64,000 bases of DNA from Bisporella sp. PMI_857 (Eukaryota; Ascomycota; Leotiomycetes; Helotiales; Helotiaceae): assembly GCA_021307315.1 (NCBI GenBank), contig JAJSPD010000110.1:41388-105387 (forward strand), read 5' to 3'. Under the pieces are notes generated by a model. It was not told the DNA's origin. It saw nothing but the letters and a program-made list of their open reading frames with translations, and did no database searches. Position numbers and translations under genes: made by a program. This document shows, piece after piece, positions 44,699 to 56,405 of this stretch (positions are counted from its first letter, which is position 1; each line of letters begins with the position of its first letter).

Positions 44699-44859
44699 CT
44701 TTGTTCGCGTGGTTGGACGCGATTGCCACTAGGGACTATTTTCCTGTCAGACCTTCTCCATATGCAAGCATGTTGTAAGGCCGAGATATGACAATCCACC
44801 GGTAATATATAGGTTGATAAGACATATAAGACGCTGATATCACCTGCGCTTCCAAGAAA

Positions 44860-44925
44860 AAATTTGTCACTCGGAGATTGGTACGGGTAGTAATCGATTT
44901 AGTATCGTCTCGATTGCTATCTCTC
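44860..44925 (+). repeat. dispersed repeat F, copy 1 (interrupted by LTR)
   Basis: TTCCAAGAAAAAATTTGTCA through CGATTGCTATCTCTC matches 55838..55903. The match stops exactly where the family B LTR begins (44926), so the LTR inserted into this repeat. Confidence 0.65.
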
Positions 44926-45146
44926 TGTTGGTATGTCAGGTCTTGAGTCAACGGAGGAGTGAATAAGGGAGTGAATAAGGGATTCGGCCACATGACCCGC
45001 TTGTAGCATATAAAAGAACGCTTTGTAGCTTTCTCATAGAAGAACGCATTGTAGTAGTAGCAACAACCAGACACATTTACTACATTCTACTTACCAGCAA
45101 CCACGTATCAAATACACGGCGTTACTACAAGTAGAGTAGTACCTCA
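44926..45146 (+). mobile_element. LTR, family B copy 2
   Basis: 221 bp, TGTTGGTATGTCAGG to AGTACCTCA. It has a direct duplication of GGGAGTGAATAAGG. No matching target duplication is present. The bases after it (CTGTTGGTATAAAGTC) resemble a copia-type primer-binding site, so it may be the 5' LTR of a mostly deleted element instead of a solo LTR. Confidence 0.8.
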
Positions 45147-45690
45147 ATAACTGTTGGTATAAAGTCAAAGTCATGCGAACGTCCCACGACGCACAAGCCA
45201 CCACCTGAATGTATTTAAGTTTTCGCTCGTAGGATAGAACTTAGAAACAATCAAGAACAATTCAACCACCTGCAACGAGCATATATAGCACTGCGCTGAG
45301 ATCGCGGTGCTACGTGCCCCGTGGGCAACCGACTTAAGCTATTGCAAGTCATCAATACGAAGAAGTATCACAGAGTGATACAAACAATAACTTTAACGAA
45401 ATGAGCTTTCAAATAAGCGTAATTGCTACCGTAAAGGTTATTACGGGTTCAAAACGGGCCGGTCGACCCGTAAGTGTTTAGCCAGGAAACCGTGAATAAG
45501 TTACGGCGATTAAGTCGATTTGCACAGGCGGATAGTGTTCGCCGCCGATGATTATTTTTGAGAGTAAAGTACATATATTTACTTAATATATCAACAGTTT
45601 ACTTCGAGATTAGACAATCACTGTCAGCGAAAAAAGATAGACGAATGATTGTTTAGGGTTAATATAGCTTACGGACGTATTTGTTGTATT

Positions 45691-45942
45691 AAGTACAAAT
45701 ATGAGCACAGTTACGTGGCCTCCAGAGAGTTTGGGGTAAATCAATGAATTGCCGAAGGTTATAGAACATGAACTACTGGAGAGAATCTCTCTACTTATAG
45801 AGGTGTGATACTTACACGTGAGTATCACGCATACGTCAGTAGATTCATCATCGAAGGCAAAAGTACGTATGCATATTGTGCAAGCATACCTACAACTTCC
45901 CCAATAGGCTAGGTATGATCCTTAGACCTAGCCTGTTCAACA
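45691..45942 (+). mobile_element. solo LTR, family A copy 3, nested in the second pogo relic
   Basis: 252 bp, more diverged than copies 1 and 2 but with the same ACTTATAGAGGTGTGATAC and TATGATCCTTAGACCTAGCC blocks. It ends CCTGTTCAACA. Flanked by the perfect 5-bp duplication GTATT (45686..45690 and 45943..45947). Confidence 0.9.
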
Positions 45943-46362
45943 GTATTTTAGAAGTATACTAAAGATTGTACGAAAGGAGTATATCGGCTTTTTATTCTTG
46001 ATGGCTACAGAAACTAATCAACTCCGGAATTCGATTTGTTTTGTTCCGAACACAATATTGTCACTTTTTGTATGCCGGCTTATTCATCGCATTTTTACAG
46101 CTTTTAGATGTAAGCTGCTTTGCAACGTTAAAAAATCGTACGGGCGGCAAGTCGAAAACTTTATGCGGAACTAACTATCTCGACAAGCCAGACTTCTTTA
46201 CGGCTTATATTACGGCTCGTACAGAAAGTTTAACTATAGAAACAATTAAAAAAGGGCTCGAAACGACTGGTCTAGTTCCGTACGACTCTGACAATGTATT
46301 ATTACGGTTAAATACGCAATTGCGCACTCCAGTTCCTTTACCGATTGTTGCTATTCAAAAGT

Positions 46363-46578
46363 TGTTGGTATGATCCTGAGTCAATGGAGGAGTGAATAAA
46401 GGGGCGTGAATGGGGAGTGAATGGGGGAGTGAACAAAGGATATGGTCACATGACCACCTGTAGCATATAAGAGAACGCATTGTAGTAGTAGCAAAAATCA
46501 CGAACAATTTCCCACATTCTACTTACCAGCAACCACGCATCAAGTACGCGGCGTTGCTACAAGTGGAGTGATACCTCA
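46363..46578 (+). mobile_element. solo LTR, family B copy 3, nested in the second pogo relic
   Basis: 216 bp, TGTTGGTATGATCC to GATACCTCA, flanked by the perfect 5-bp duplication AAAGT (46358..46362 and 46579..46583). It interrupts the C-terminal part of the transposase relic. Confidence 0.93.
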
Positions 46579-46960
46579 AAAGTAAAATCGATTTCCTGAA
46601 ACACTTTATACTACTACAGATGCTAAGCTTTAAGCTCAAACTTTTGGAGAGTATATATAACGTCGTACGACGACTCCTTCGAGCCCTACGGATATTGTAT
46701 TATAACAATTAGTCAAAAATAGCCAATTGGCTATGTAATCAGCAACGATCCTTGCGGAAAAGAATCGACAGTTCCAGGCCGAAAACAAATGTTAAAAGCG
46801 GAAAAAAGCAATCAGAGGATCGTATATTGCAACAGGATGTGCTTCTACGGGTCAGGAAAAAGTAAAACAGGCATAAAAAGCTTAGAATACGCCCATAACT
46901 AACAAATGCAAGACCGTTGCTTCGTCCGCAAACTCGTACGCCGAATACGTGTATACGCAA

Positions 46961-47895
46961 ATCTCTTGAACACATGGCTCGTACGTGCCATAATAGAGTA
47001 TAATTGAATAGAAGCTTTCTTTATTAATAAATTTAAACTCGCTGTGATATGTATGGATATAGGGTCAAAGGCGGGGGGCCAACACGACTTGCATATAAAC
47101 ACGGCTCGCTTATTGAGTACGTTAGGCTAGATTGGGAGTTCAGAGGCTCAGCTCGCTCGGTAGATGCATATCCTTGGCGCGTCTAAAATTGGACAGAAAA
47201 GAAGGCCCCTGCTAGCCTGATGTCAGGGCCCGCAGCAACTTATCATCACAGTACAGGAGTCTTGCTTAGTCTTTTCAATACACTACACCAACCAACGCGC
47301 CCTAAGCCCACCTTTGTAGGTGCAAGGCAACCCAGAACGTTACATAAAGCCTGTATTCGAATATCAATGCCCCACTCTTTTGCTGGAGCCAGTTGAGTAA
47401 TTTGACTTTTAATAAAAAATGGAGTAAAAAAAACTTCACGTTGCATAGAGTCAATGTATCATTGCATAGAACTTGTGTGGTGTGGCTGTAGAGAATTAAT
47501 GCATGGGTACCTATGCCAAGCTAGTGTTAGGGCAATATCAAAACTTTTGGGCCAGAGCTTCGTAGTGAGAGAAGAGAAGGCATTCGGAAGTAAGAGATTT
47601 GGGGGGGGGGGGGGGGGGGGGGGGGAGGGAGGGGGGGGATTACGATCTACAGCGCCATTCCCAAAGCTATCGATTTAGCACGAGAAAGTTACAGAGCCAT
47701 GGCACTGTACACCAGTTATTACTGTAGCCGGGAAATGGCCTCGAATCGGACGAATCAGAGGCCAGGGATTATTGAATTGCAAGCAGAATATTCGCTTCAT
47801 TTGCTTCAAAATTCGGTCAAATTCTTTAAAAATTCGCCTTCATAGTTAATATGGCTAATTGTAAGTCCCGCAGGGTTTCCTTCATACCCAGAGAG
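46961..47895. other. intergenic with a poly-G tract
   Basis: No gene seen. A G25 run followed by AGGGA and G8 occupies 47601..47638 (see findings). The remainder is ordinary AT-rich sequence. Confidence 0.5.
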
Positions 47896-50800
47896 TTAAC
47901 CCCAAACTACGGAGTGGGAAGATTCTGATGGACCATCCGTGGGGAAGCTTAGAGTTGTTACTGTCCCAAATCCAGGGAGCCCAGGCAACGCGACCTGCTC
48001 GACCTTTGCGGATAAGCCCTTGGAAACCCAGACGCTACCCGGTCTCCCCTGGACCTTTGGCTGTTCTGTATTTGCGATGAAGCCATCAAAGACTTTCGCA
48101 GTATTTGTCATAATTCTGCCTCCGATCTCCATCTTTTCGAGGGTTACTTCGGCGGCATTCGTAGGTCCGCAAGCTACGAGGATGAAGTAAAGTCCGACCC
48201 ATGGTAATTGACTCTCGTTCTCGATGATGGACTGTGGTGATTCTCGGAGTCAGCAAATGTCTAACCAGAAGGATTCGGGGGTAAGAGCGATGTCTCACGA
48301 GTTGTAACATATTCGGACTACTCGCTCGATATCCCGCTTGTGGGTAAGATGGGCTCCGAGAATACGTACCATGCCTTTGATGTCTTTCAGCGCCTGCAGG
48401 TCATCGTCCAAAGCGACTCTGAGTTGGCGCATCAGCTTGATCACTTGTTCGTGCATGAGGAAATAGTTGAAATCAATCTTCGGAATTTCGAGCTAGAAAG
48501 GAAATCAAGTCAGCGCTGGATCGTTGGTGTATTACATGCTGTGACACAACGATATCGTTGACTTTCCACACCAATTTTGTGGTATAGTGGCCTTGAGTGG
48601 AAGACAAAACTCACAGGAAGCGCGAGGCGTAGCGTTCGGAGAAGTTGGAGGGGTGACTGAGGAGGTGTGCGACGATTTGATGATGCTGGTTTGAGGACCT
48701 CTTCGACGCGATGTAGGTTGAAACCCGCCCCGTGAGTCTCACTTATTCCGACTTTGAAGCCCCGGCCCAATTCCGACGGATCCTTTAAACCTCTTGGGCC
48801 ATTTTTTGATAGTAGTACTTCCTTACTCCGTCGATTTTTGGCGAATGTTTGGACCGAATTTCCCAAGACTAAGTTGGTCTGCTTAAAACAATCTAAAGGC
48901 GACTTCGGGCGCTCGCCCAAGAAGGCTTCCGGGTGCATAGCCATCGCTTGATCCATCAAAGGCCATCGCACCTGGGACAAGTTGCGTTGGTGGACTGCAT
49001 TGTAGAAATGAGCCGAGTAGGTAATGGTACCCCAAGTATTGCATAATGTTATGCCAACCTGATGAAGCTCAAGTGTAATTCCAAAAGCTAGTGAACCGCA
49101 GAGCAAGGGATGGTGTTTGAGAAGGTAGTGACGTTCGACTTCAACGTTAACCATAGACCGACCCAGGGTTTCGTAAGTCGCCTTTTTGAGGATGAACAGC
49201 GGATCTTCGAGTACTTCTTTGTCAACACATTTTTGAAGTTGAAGGATGCTACTTTGGTGACTTTTCTTCCAAGTGACCGGCGACCTGAGGTTCTGTGAGA
49301 AGTCAAGATGTCTCGAGAGCCTGGGCGTCAGAATACCGGAGTCAGCCTTCCAATGCTCTATAAATGGGGGAACAAGCGATTCATGGTCTTGGAAGTAGGA
49401 AAACAGCTACTGGATCTCAGTCTATGGGGTTGGCGCTTACGTTTTTGAAGCATGATTAGCAATAGACATCAGCTCTGAAAAGCATCGATTAGTGTGTTGT
49501 CGAAGAGTATGATGAATGTCAAGGAAAATCGTGCTGCCGAATGCTAGCCATATAGGAATCTCCTTCGTCTTGCACATCCGTTCAAGACCGCGAGTGAGCT
49601 CATCCATCACCATGATGGCGCGTCCAGGATAGCAAAACTCAGGGAGAACTTCCATCAGTATGATTGCATCTTCCATATTCTTCTCGTTGTCCGTCATTCT
49701 TGACCGATCGGCCAGCGGATCGTAAATGCCGAAATAGCCACGCTTAATTGAAGTGGCATAGCCAGGGCTGACCTGCTCGCAAAATTGGGACAGCAGAGTG
49801 TGGACCTGTTATGAACATTAGTATATCAATGTGCGTCAAGAGCTCCCGGTCCTCCAGCTTTTGCCTTCTCACCACCCATAGATCCGAAATCAGGAACGCG
49901 ATTGCGCCAGGCAACTCACCGGAAGATACATCCATCTGGAAAAGACATCAGAGATGGGGAGATAGTCATCTTCGTTGTGCGTACTAGTATCTGCATACGT
50001 TGACCTAATCGGATTCTTGGAGTCATGATTCCAGAATAGCTTCAACGTAGACTGGTAGTCCCGGCATTCAGGGTACGACGATTCGAATTCCTCTTGTGCC
50101 CGAATCGCAAGGCTGATCGCGGCATTTGTCGTCGCGGAAACTGTCATCAAGTCAACCTTCTCGGATTTGTAATCGAGCCACAATTCTGAGATGAATTGTC
50201 TCAACTCATGCAAATCCTCAAACAAACACCATATTGCAAATAACGTGTCTTGTCTCCGCTCCTTCTCAGTGTTGGGTTTTGACAGGACAAAGACCTGCAA
50301 AGGAGCTTCTGATTTCGAGGCACTAGAATCTCGTCCACTGTCTTCTTCAACGGGTTCCTCGACCTCGAGTGCAGCAAAGCGATTTTCTAAGCCATCGAGA
50401 GTGTTAACGGGGGTTTCAGGCTCCCCGCCGGCTGACTTGGCAAAAAGGGGTTGCAAAGTCAAGAGAGCTTTCTCCATTAGCGATGTGAAATAAGAATGGC
50501 CATCATTGCGTTTCGCAGTTGCAGAATCGTATTCAGTCGTCACCCTAGTGAAATAGGATGTTGAGCGCTTCCTAGCCGATACAGCTCTCAGTGCAGCTCG
50601 AATAATGTCGACGGGCACCTTTACGCCGCTGTCGGACGCAGCAATGACATCAACCTGGGGTAAAATATCGTTGATTGAGACAACATGCGTTACTTTTGTT
50701 TCATGCTTATCGGTGCTACTAAGGACGAAAGTCAGCAAACTTGATGACATTTGAGCGCAGAATTGAAGATATTGTCGTCTCATAACTTGTAAGACGTTTG

Positions 50801-51258
50801 CCCTGGAACTTTGACCATTCGTCAGAGCCCAAAGTTTAAGGGTTTCCAGAGATCCCCATGAGGGATTGGGCGAGAGTATTTACCCTGGACCTTCAAGCCG
50901 AGAAACAATACGCACATGGGAATGGCATTTGCCTTTGCCTCCTTCCGAGCCTTCCCCTTCAATCGCTTTGAGGGTACAGCTTCTTTCTTCGCAGCTGACC
51001 CTAATGTTGGTTTATATCCTACGCCGTATCAATGTTAGAGTACAATTTTTCCTGTCGAAATACAAGGTTATGAATGTGCCAGAGGCTTTCGGATAATAGG
51101 GTATAGTAAATTCGATGATGGAATATGGCGGTGAAGGCAGGAATAACGTAAGTCTAGTACTAACCACATTGCTGGGCAGTCCGGGCTAGCCACTCGAGAA
51201 AGATCGAAGTGTCATGCTTGTATTGCTTATGCGTACTGTTAAAGAATGTAGGCAGCAT
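47896..51258 (-). CDS. DUF6604-domain protein (large fungal protein of unknown function)
   Basis: Start at the ATG at 51256..51258: MLPTFFNSTHKQYKHDTSIF then LEWLARTAQQCG before a GTTAGT donor, the classic DUF6604 beginning. A later exon has RLKGKARKEAKANA. The main exon (about 49920..50700) has SINDILPQVDVIAASDSGVK, RAVSARKRSTSYFTRV and TLFAIWCLFEDLHELRQFIS. Downstream exons continue with IPIWLAFGSTIFLDIHHTLR, HHPLLCGSLAFGITLELHQV, SAHFYNAVHQRN and LMRQLRVALDDDLQALKDI. These are the family's usual order. The last exon ends VVWG at 47896. Not all intron borders were resolved, and a terminal exon could belong elsewhere. No enzymatic motif is evident. Members often sit in variable genome regions; the role is unknown. 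Confidence 0.82.
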
Positions 51259-52894
51259 ATTTAAGCCTAGTGGTCGATTCATTGACTCCATGGAAAGACG
51301 AACAGGCGTTGAACGCGCATGGGTTCAAGACCAGAACTCTGCCATCGTTCACCGCCTTACTGGGGGGTAGTGGGGCCTACCCGAATTCGACCACAAGATT
51401 ATTATGAATGGTAAATGTCGGATCACTCTACCCGTGGCAACACCACGTAATTGCTACGCAGTTGCCTGTTGGGTTGAATGTGATCTGATTCTTGAAGGAT
51501 GAATCAAGGGATGAGGATATGCCTCATCCTAAGTCATGTGACTTTGTCACATGACCCATCCTCCATTCAGTAACTAATCTATACTGGTAAATATTGATAC
51601 AAACAGTAAACTTATTGCTATTTCAAAGAACCTTCATGCAGCTCTCAAGTCCTACAGAAGAGGATCTTACACGACAAAGAAGAACATGCTTTGTTATTCT
51701 GGGAGAACGCCCGTGAATTGTTAGCAGCAAGTGGATTTGAAGATAGATTCTCCAAGTATTCAACATCCTATCGTCAGCAGATAAAGCGAAACATGCCTAG
51801 ACACGAGGGTGCATAAGGTGGGTTAGTCAGGATTCGAGAAGGAATACATAGGAAATGTTGTACATGTGTTATGTAAACGGCTGGTCTAAGTTGTCAAGTT
51901 TAGCACGTGACCAATTCGCGCAGATTCCTAATTAGGATTTGTGGCACGTGACCTGAGAGCCATACTTAGTCGAGAGCCTTCCCAAAGCTCCACCTCTTCT
52001 CCTTAGTTTGGTATCTGTAACGAACAGAGGGCAGCAGGAAGGGTTACAATATAGCAGGGGAGGACACGTATGTTATAAGGGCACTTGACGAGCAATGCAA
52101 AAGTAATAGTATTGTAGTGACATTGAATGTAACTAGGCCTTCGAATCTATGAAAGACCCAAGCTTGCCCTCCCTCAAGGAGTTCCGGCTTCTTTTTATAT
52201 CCTTCGCCCCTCGACCGTGTTGTATTCTTTTCCTACAATGTCACCAAGCTTGTGACTCTAGTATCCCCGAAGGTACTCTAACAGCTGAAGCCCACGACAG
52301 TCCAGGTCATACGCTTTTGTGGCGGCTGCAAGCCTGTGTGGCTGACTATAGGCTGGTTTCACCGTTTGGCGCCCAAATCATTGCGTTGCCGAAAACCTTA
52401 ATTCTCCCGGAAGGACTTTTATTCCATATCCGGGGTCTTGAACTGGTTTGATGGATCCTGGCTGTTGCAAGCACATGAGATATTGATCGAAGAGCTTTAA
52501 TACTAAGTTAGTTGCTTAGAGGTTTTGAATAATTTTGATCTAGAAAAGGGTTGATATTTAGTATCTCTACCAAGTTGTTACTGCCTACTGTTTTTAGCCT
52601 AGCTTGATTTTGTATTCTGCGGTGTTTTTGAGATTTTTAGGGCTCTCAAAAGTTCTATAGAAAAGTGCTTTGTTAACCTATTACAAGTCGCTTCTACTTC
52701 CTATTTGAGCCTGGTTCTATTTTCTGTGGTGGTACGTAGTAATACCACGATATACCACGGTGCAATATAATATTGCTGATATATGGCGTAGTACGTATTC
52801 AAATCAACAATACCATATTGCGTGGTGTATGGTACGACGATTTGGGGATCGGTATAGCGTTACAATACTATTGTTTTCATCGATAATATATATA
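51259..52894. other. intergenic, no gene seen
   Basis: 1.6 kb without a supported gene. A plus frame at 52149..52451 has no motif. Two CACGTGACC sites occur near 51905 and 51945. Sequence before 52895 is AT-rich with repeated GGTAT/ATACC motifs. Confidence 0.4.
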
Positions 52895-53150
52895 ACTTCG
52901 ACAAAACGGAGTTCCAAATGGGTGTGATTTCTACCGCAAAAGTAGTTACAGCTACATTCTTTCGTACAGTGTCTTTACAGCCAGGAAATCACGAATAGGT
53001 AACCGTAATTGAATCAATTCAACCTACCGGCTTCGTGCTACCTCCTCTGGTTACGTTAAAGGGTCAAATGCACCAATATAATTGGTACCAGAATCTGCCG
53101 ACAGACTGGCTGATCGGGGTTAGTGAAACGATGCAAAGAGGAGTGAAAAC
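52895..53150 (+). pseudogene. fragment of a third pogo-like transposase
   Basis: A plus frame with stops reads FDKTEFQMGVISTAKVVTAT and PGNHE, then GFVLPPLVTLKGQMHQYNWY and QNLPTDWLIGVS. These are consecutive blocks of the pogo catalytic core (DETGFQMG ... PGNREW ... LPPL). Only this part remains, ending just before the third HET gene. Confidence 0.85.
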
Positions 53151-53165
53151 CAGTCTTCTTTTATT

Positions 53166-55107
53166 CTATTCTATCTCAAATATTTCTGTTTTAGTTTTCT
53201 CAGGCTCTTCAAACAACTGACCATCCATAATCCCGTGAACATAGCATTCTTCAATGAGATGAAACCCTCCAGCATGCCGCTTCCGCATAGCGAAAGGCAT
53301 CTCGCCGCCTGAGAAAATGACAACAAGATCCCCCCCTTGCAAAGAAGGCGATCCAAGTCCCAAATATCCTTTCTCGGTTATGAATAATCGCCTTCCTGCA
53401 TGATATGATAGATAGCACATTCGGTGCTGCAAACGGGTTGCCCTCTTAGAAATATTCTGTGTACCATTTCCCACTGCCTGAATGATTTCACCTGCTGCTT
53501 CGACATACTCGCTGGTTGCTCGACGCCAAGTAGCCGAGGGTATTGACTCCATATCAGCAATTAGCGTTCGGACGATTGCATCTTGAATTTGATTGTCAGA
53601 GTAACGTGCCAGCCCCCCACGACTGCCTGCAAGAACTCCAAACTGACGAATCAGATCTGCTATGCTTTCCACAGTGTTCCTCTTCAATGGTCCACCGATA
53701 TCTCGAATAACATCCACGCGTATTCCTTCTATTCTAAGCGTATATTCGTTGCCCACTTCACATCTTGCTTCCGTGCCGCCGCATGACGAGAAGTGGGGCA
53801 TTTTTTCCTGTCTAAGGGGACTGCGACGTAGGTGCGTCCAATCCGCAACCCAAGATGGCAGTCCTGCAATCCGGTCTCTAGATCCTGTATCTACCGCAAA
53901 TCTTAGGATACTCAAATCCTTGCGGTTTAGAAATGCTTTAGCAAAATCCGTATATACGTCTATGCAAGACTTCGAATAATCCGGCCGTATGCCCAGCTCA
54001 TCAGCATCTGCTACCAAACTTAGGAGAGCAAAGATCCTGTCCCTATGATCAGTGGCATAGTACCAGTGCGGCTCGGTAGTGTTAGCCAGGCAGAGTTCAG
54101 CCATCAAGCTCAGAAGATTCTGCTTTTCTGTCATCTGCCAAAATTCAATATTCTTGTATGGACGATAATCCAACGGTGTTGAGGCTATCAGACTCTCCCA
54201 TTTAGTTGCTGTTGGGTCTTTGCGGAGCCGGCGGAGAAGGTAGGTGTAGTGGACAGCTCTTAGATTGAGGGCAGCGTTCAGAACTTCGATGGGAATGCTG
54301 CGGTTGCCACATGCAAACTCGACATGGCGCGCAGCTGCGATTTCTTGGAGGACCCAGGTTCTTGACCAATAGGGACGCCCGAGAAGGCTCCTGATTGAAT
54401 AGAACGGAAACGTGGTATCCGCATCGTCTGTTTTGCTATTAGTTTGAGTTGCCTAAGAAAGACGTGCGGAATTACGGACGTTCTGGTCCCACCTCTACTT
54501 TCCCCACAAGTTCTTTCTCCATTGCTCTTGTCTTCCGGTCACTACTCGGTATTCCGGCAAGCACATTCTGAAGACCTCTGAATCTAAGATGCTGGAGACC
54601 TGACCGAATTACGATCTTCCCCGCCGTATTCAGCTTATCCATCGCAAGATCACTGTCATCAGAAGCCTGTCCCAGCCAAACAATAACCTTCTTCGATTTG
54701 TGATAAATATCCCACATAAGCTGTACCTGCCAGCTCTTCTCAAAGTCATCTGCCTGGTTGATACAAATAGCGTCTGCCCATATGATGACACTCCGATCGC
54801 CCTGTTGGAGATTGAGAAGGGCAGCTTCTAAGTTTTCTCCCACGTGGAATAATTCACTGTCGATTTCAACTGGCTTGGTCTTCCTTGCATCTCCCCATGT
54901 GTATGATAGACTGATGAAGTCGATATCGTCATTCAGAGAAACATGTATTAGTGTGCAGTAGACCCGGACTACTGGATTGATATTCAGGAAATCGAGAACT
55001 TTCTGATGCCATAGAGCGGGTGAGGCGTTGTCGGAGCCTGGCTGTATTTTGATCAACCGAATTTCTCGGTTTTCGGCCGACAGCGGTTTATACTGGAAAG
55101 TGGACAT
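53166..55107 (-). CDS. HET-domain protein, canonical
   Basis: Two exons, 55107..54499 and 54452..53166, with a 46-nt intron (GTAGAG...TTCTTAG); 631 residues. The start is MSTFQYKPLSAENREIRLIK. HET blocks are textbook: DFISLSYTWGDA, VIIWADAICINQADDFEKSW, VIVWLGQASDDSD, then GRPYWSRTWVLQE and FACGNRSIPIEV. The C-terminal half has YATDHRDRIFALLSLV, LPSWVADWT and the terminal GGDLVVIFSGGEMPFAMRKR ... EECYVHGIMDGQ block. No membrane segment or extra domain is present. The protein is likely cytosolic; HET domains of this type induce incompatibility cell death when engaged. It sits next to transposon fragments on the left and a repeat-rich stretch on the right. Confidence 0.95.
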
Positions 55108-56178
55108 TGGAAGAATTAACCGATACAAATATATATGGGAACTGCCAAGGACCTATTAACGTGGCTGCACAAAATATCTGTAGAGCTTTCGGGTAAATTT
55201 AGCGACGTTATTTGAAGGATGTCAAATTTAAAGAGGATAGCCGTGGTCCTTTATCTTCAGCTGAAAGTCCTGAGCGCATTTATTATTATCCTGTGACTTG
55301 CACAATGTGGCTGGCGCCACTTCACGTCCTGATTTGACGCCATTTATACTGTAGCACAAGGTGATTGATGTCGGTCGTGTAAGTGATGGTGGATTTACTG
55401 TGTTCTTCTGCGTGATTATTCTGCGTCGAGACGACCTGTAGCCGTTGCGAATCGTGTCATAAGCGCGGACGGCTTTCATATCCGGGGGTCCAGTTTTTGT
55501 TATCCGATGGCGGTTTTTTTCCTTTTCTGGTTCTTGGTAATTACTGTTGGAATGCATGTACATAGCTTCACGCGATCAGGTGGATCGTGGGGATTGTGGG
55601 TCTTTCTATCAACTATATATTTACTTGGCAATAGGCCATAGCTTAGAACAATCAACGAATACCAGAACCACACCAGCAAGAGCGTAGTCAACAGCTACTA
55701 CGCCTTTTGCTACATGGTAGGTATTCCGACATTTATTTATGTCTGCTTCGAAAATTGAAGGAATGTTTTAGTGCGGGGTTGCCAAGAATGAGCCTCAGTC
55801 GTCGGGGCGAAACCGACCACATCGTGCTTCCAAAAAAGATTTGTCATCGGAGATTGGTACAGGTAGTTATTGATTTAGCATCGTCTCGACTGCTATCTCT
55901 CAAGAGCATAAGGGATGTTGAACCTGAGGCATCAAAAGTGGACTGTTGTTTATTGTGTAAAGTGCCAACTTGTGCTGGTGATGCAAGCGAGAGCGAAAAC
56001 TGGAAACCACAATGATAAGCACTACGCGAAATAGCTTGAGCCGGCGGGTAGCTAGCACGATTCCGAGAGCTTCTAGCTCCTGCGAAAGAAAGGGGGGATA
56101 TCGTGATCGTTGAACTATATACCAGACCTCACAGCCCCCAAAGCCTTCGGATCTTAAGTGGCAAAGTTACTACTATCC
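55108..56178. other. repeat-rich intergenic region (copies 2 of repeats E and F)
   Basis: 55625..55740 matches 6099..6215 (repeat E) and 55838..55903 matches 44860..44925 (repeat F, uninterrupted here). A 102-codon plus frame at 55707..56015 spans both but has no recognisable motif. The left part includes the HET promoter. Confidence 0.5.
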
Positions 56179-56405
56179 TCCCCCCCTGAATAGAAGGTTA
56201 AAGGGTGGGCTCTATGGGTACTGCCAAGAGCTTCTGTCGCCAGTCAAGTTAAGAGTTTGACTGTTCCGCCCCATCGCTGCCGGCTCGTGCAAGAAGGAAA
56301 AATGGGCATTAAGTGGGTTATGCAAGGAGCCGCAAGGGCTTATAGCCATTCAGAAGCTACAATACCCATGGAGCCCACCCTTTAACCTCTATTTAGGGGG
56401 GGGGG
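56179..56405. mobile_element. MITE-like element with 40-bp inverted ends
   Basis: The left end CCCCCCTGAATAGAAGGTTA then AAGGGTGGGCTCTATGGGTA pairs with the right end (reverse complement CCCCCCTAAATAGAGGTTAA then AGGGTGGGCTCCATGGGTAT). About 140 bp lie between and encode nothing. No target duplication is certain. Confidence 0.7.

Larger units (their letters stand above)
45380..46960 (+). pseudogene. second pogo-like transposase relic, carrying two nested LTRs
   Basis: A different pogo lineage from the one at 6.9 kb. Blocks in order: SVIATVKVITGSKRAGRPVS and PGNRE near 45420-45495, PMIIFESKVHIF near 45547, LTR A3, then RLFILDGYRN and STPEFDLFCSEHNIVTFCMP (45980-46075). Next come LDVSCFATLKNRTGG and TAYITARTESLTIETIKKGL, then LTR B3, and finally LAEKNRQFQAENK with a basic stretch near 46755-46830. 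Many codons are stops and there are several frameshifts. With both LTRs removed the order of domains is intact, so the relic was once full length over this span. Confidence 0.88.

Noticed and set aside
46041..46373. 110-codon open frame that could be called a small protein
   Set aside because: It is an open piece of the pogo transposase relic (LDVSCFATLK ... LTIETIKKGL) and is terminated by a nested LTR.
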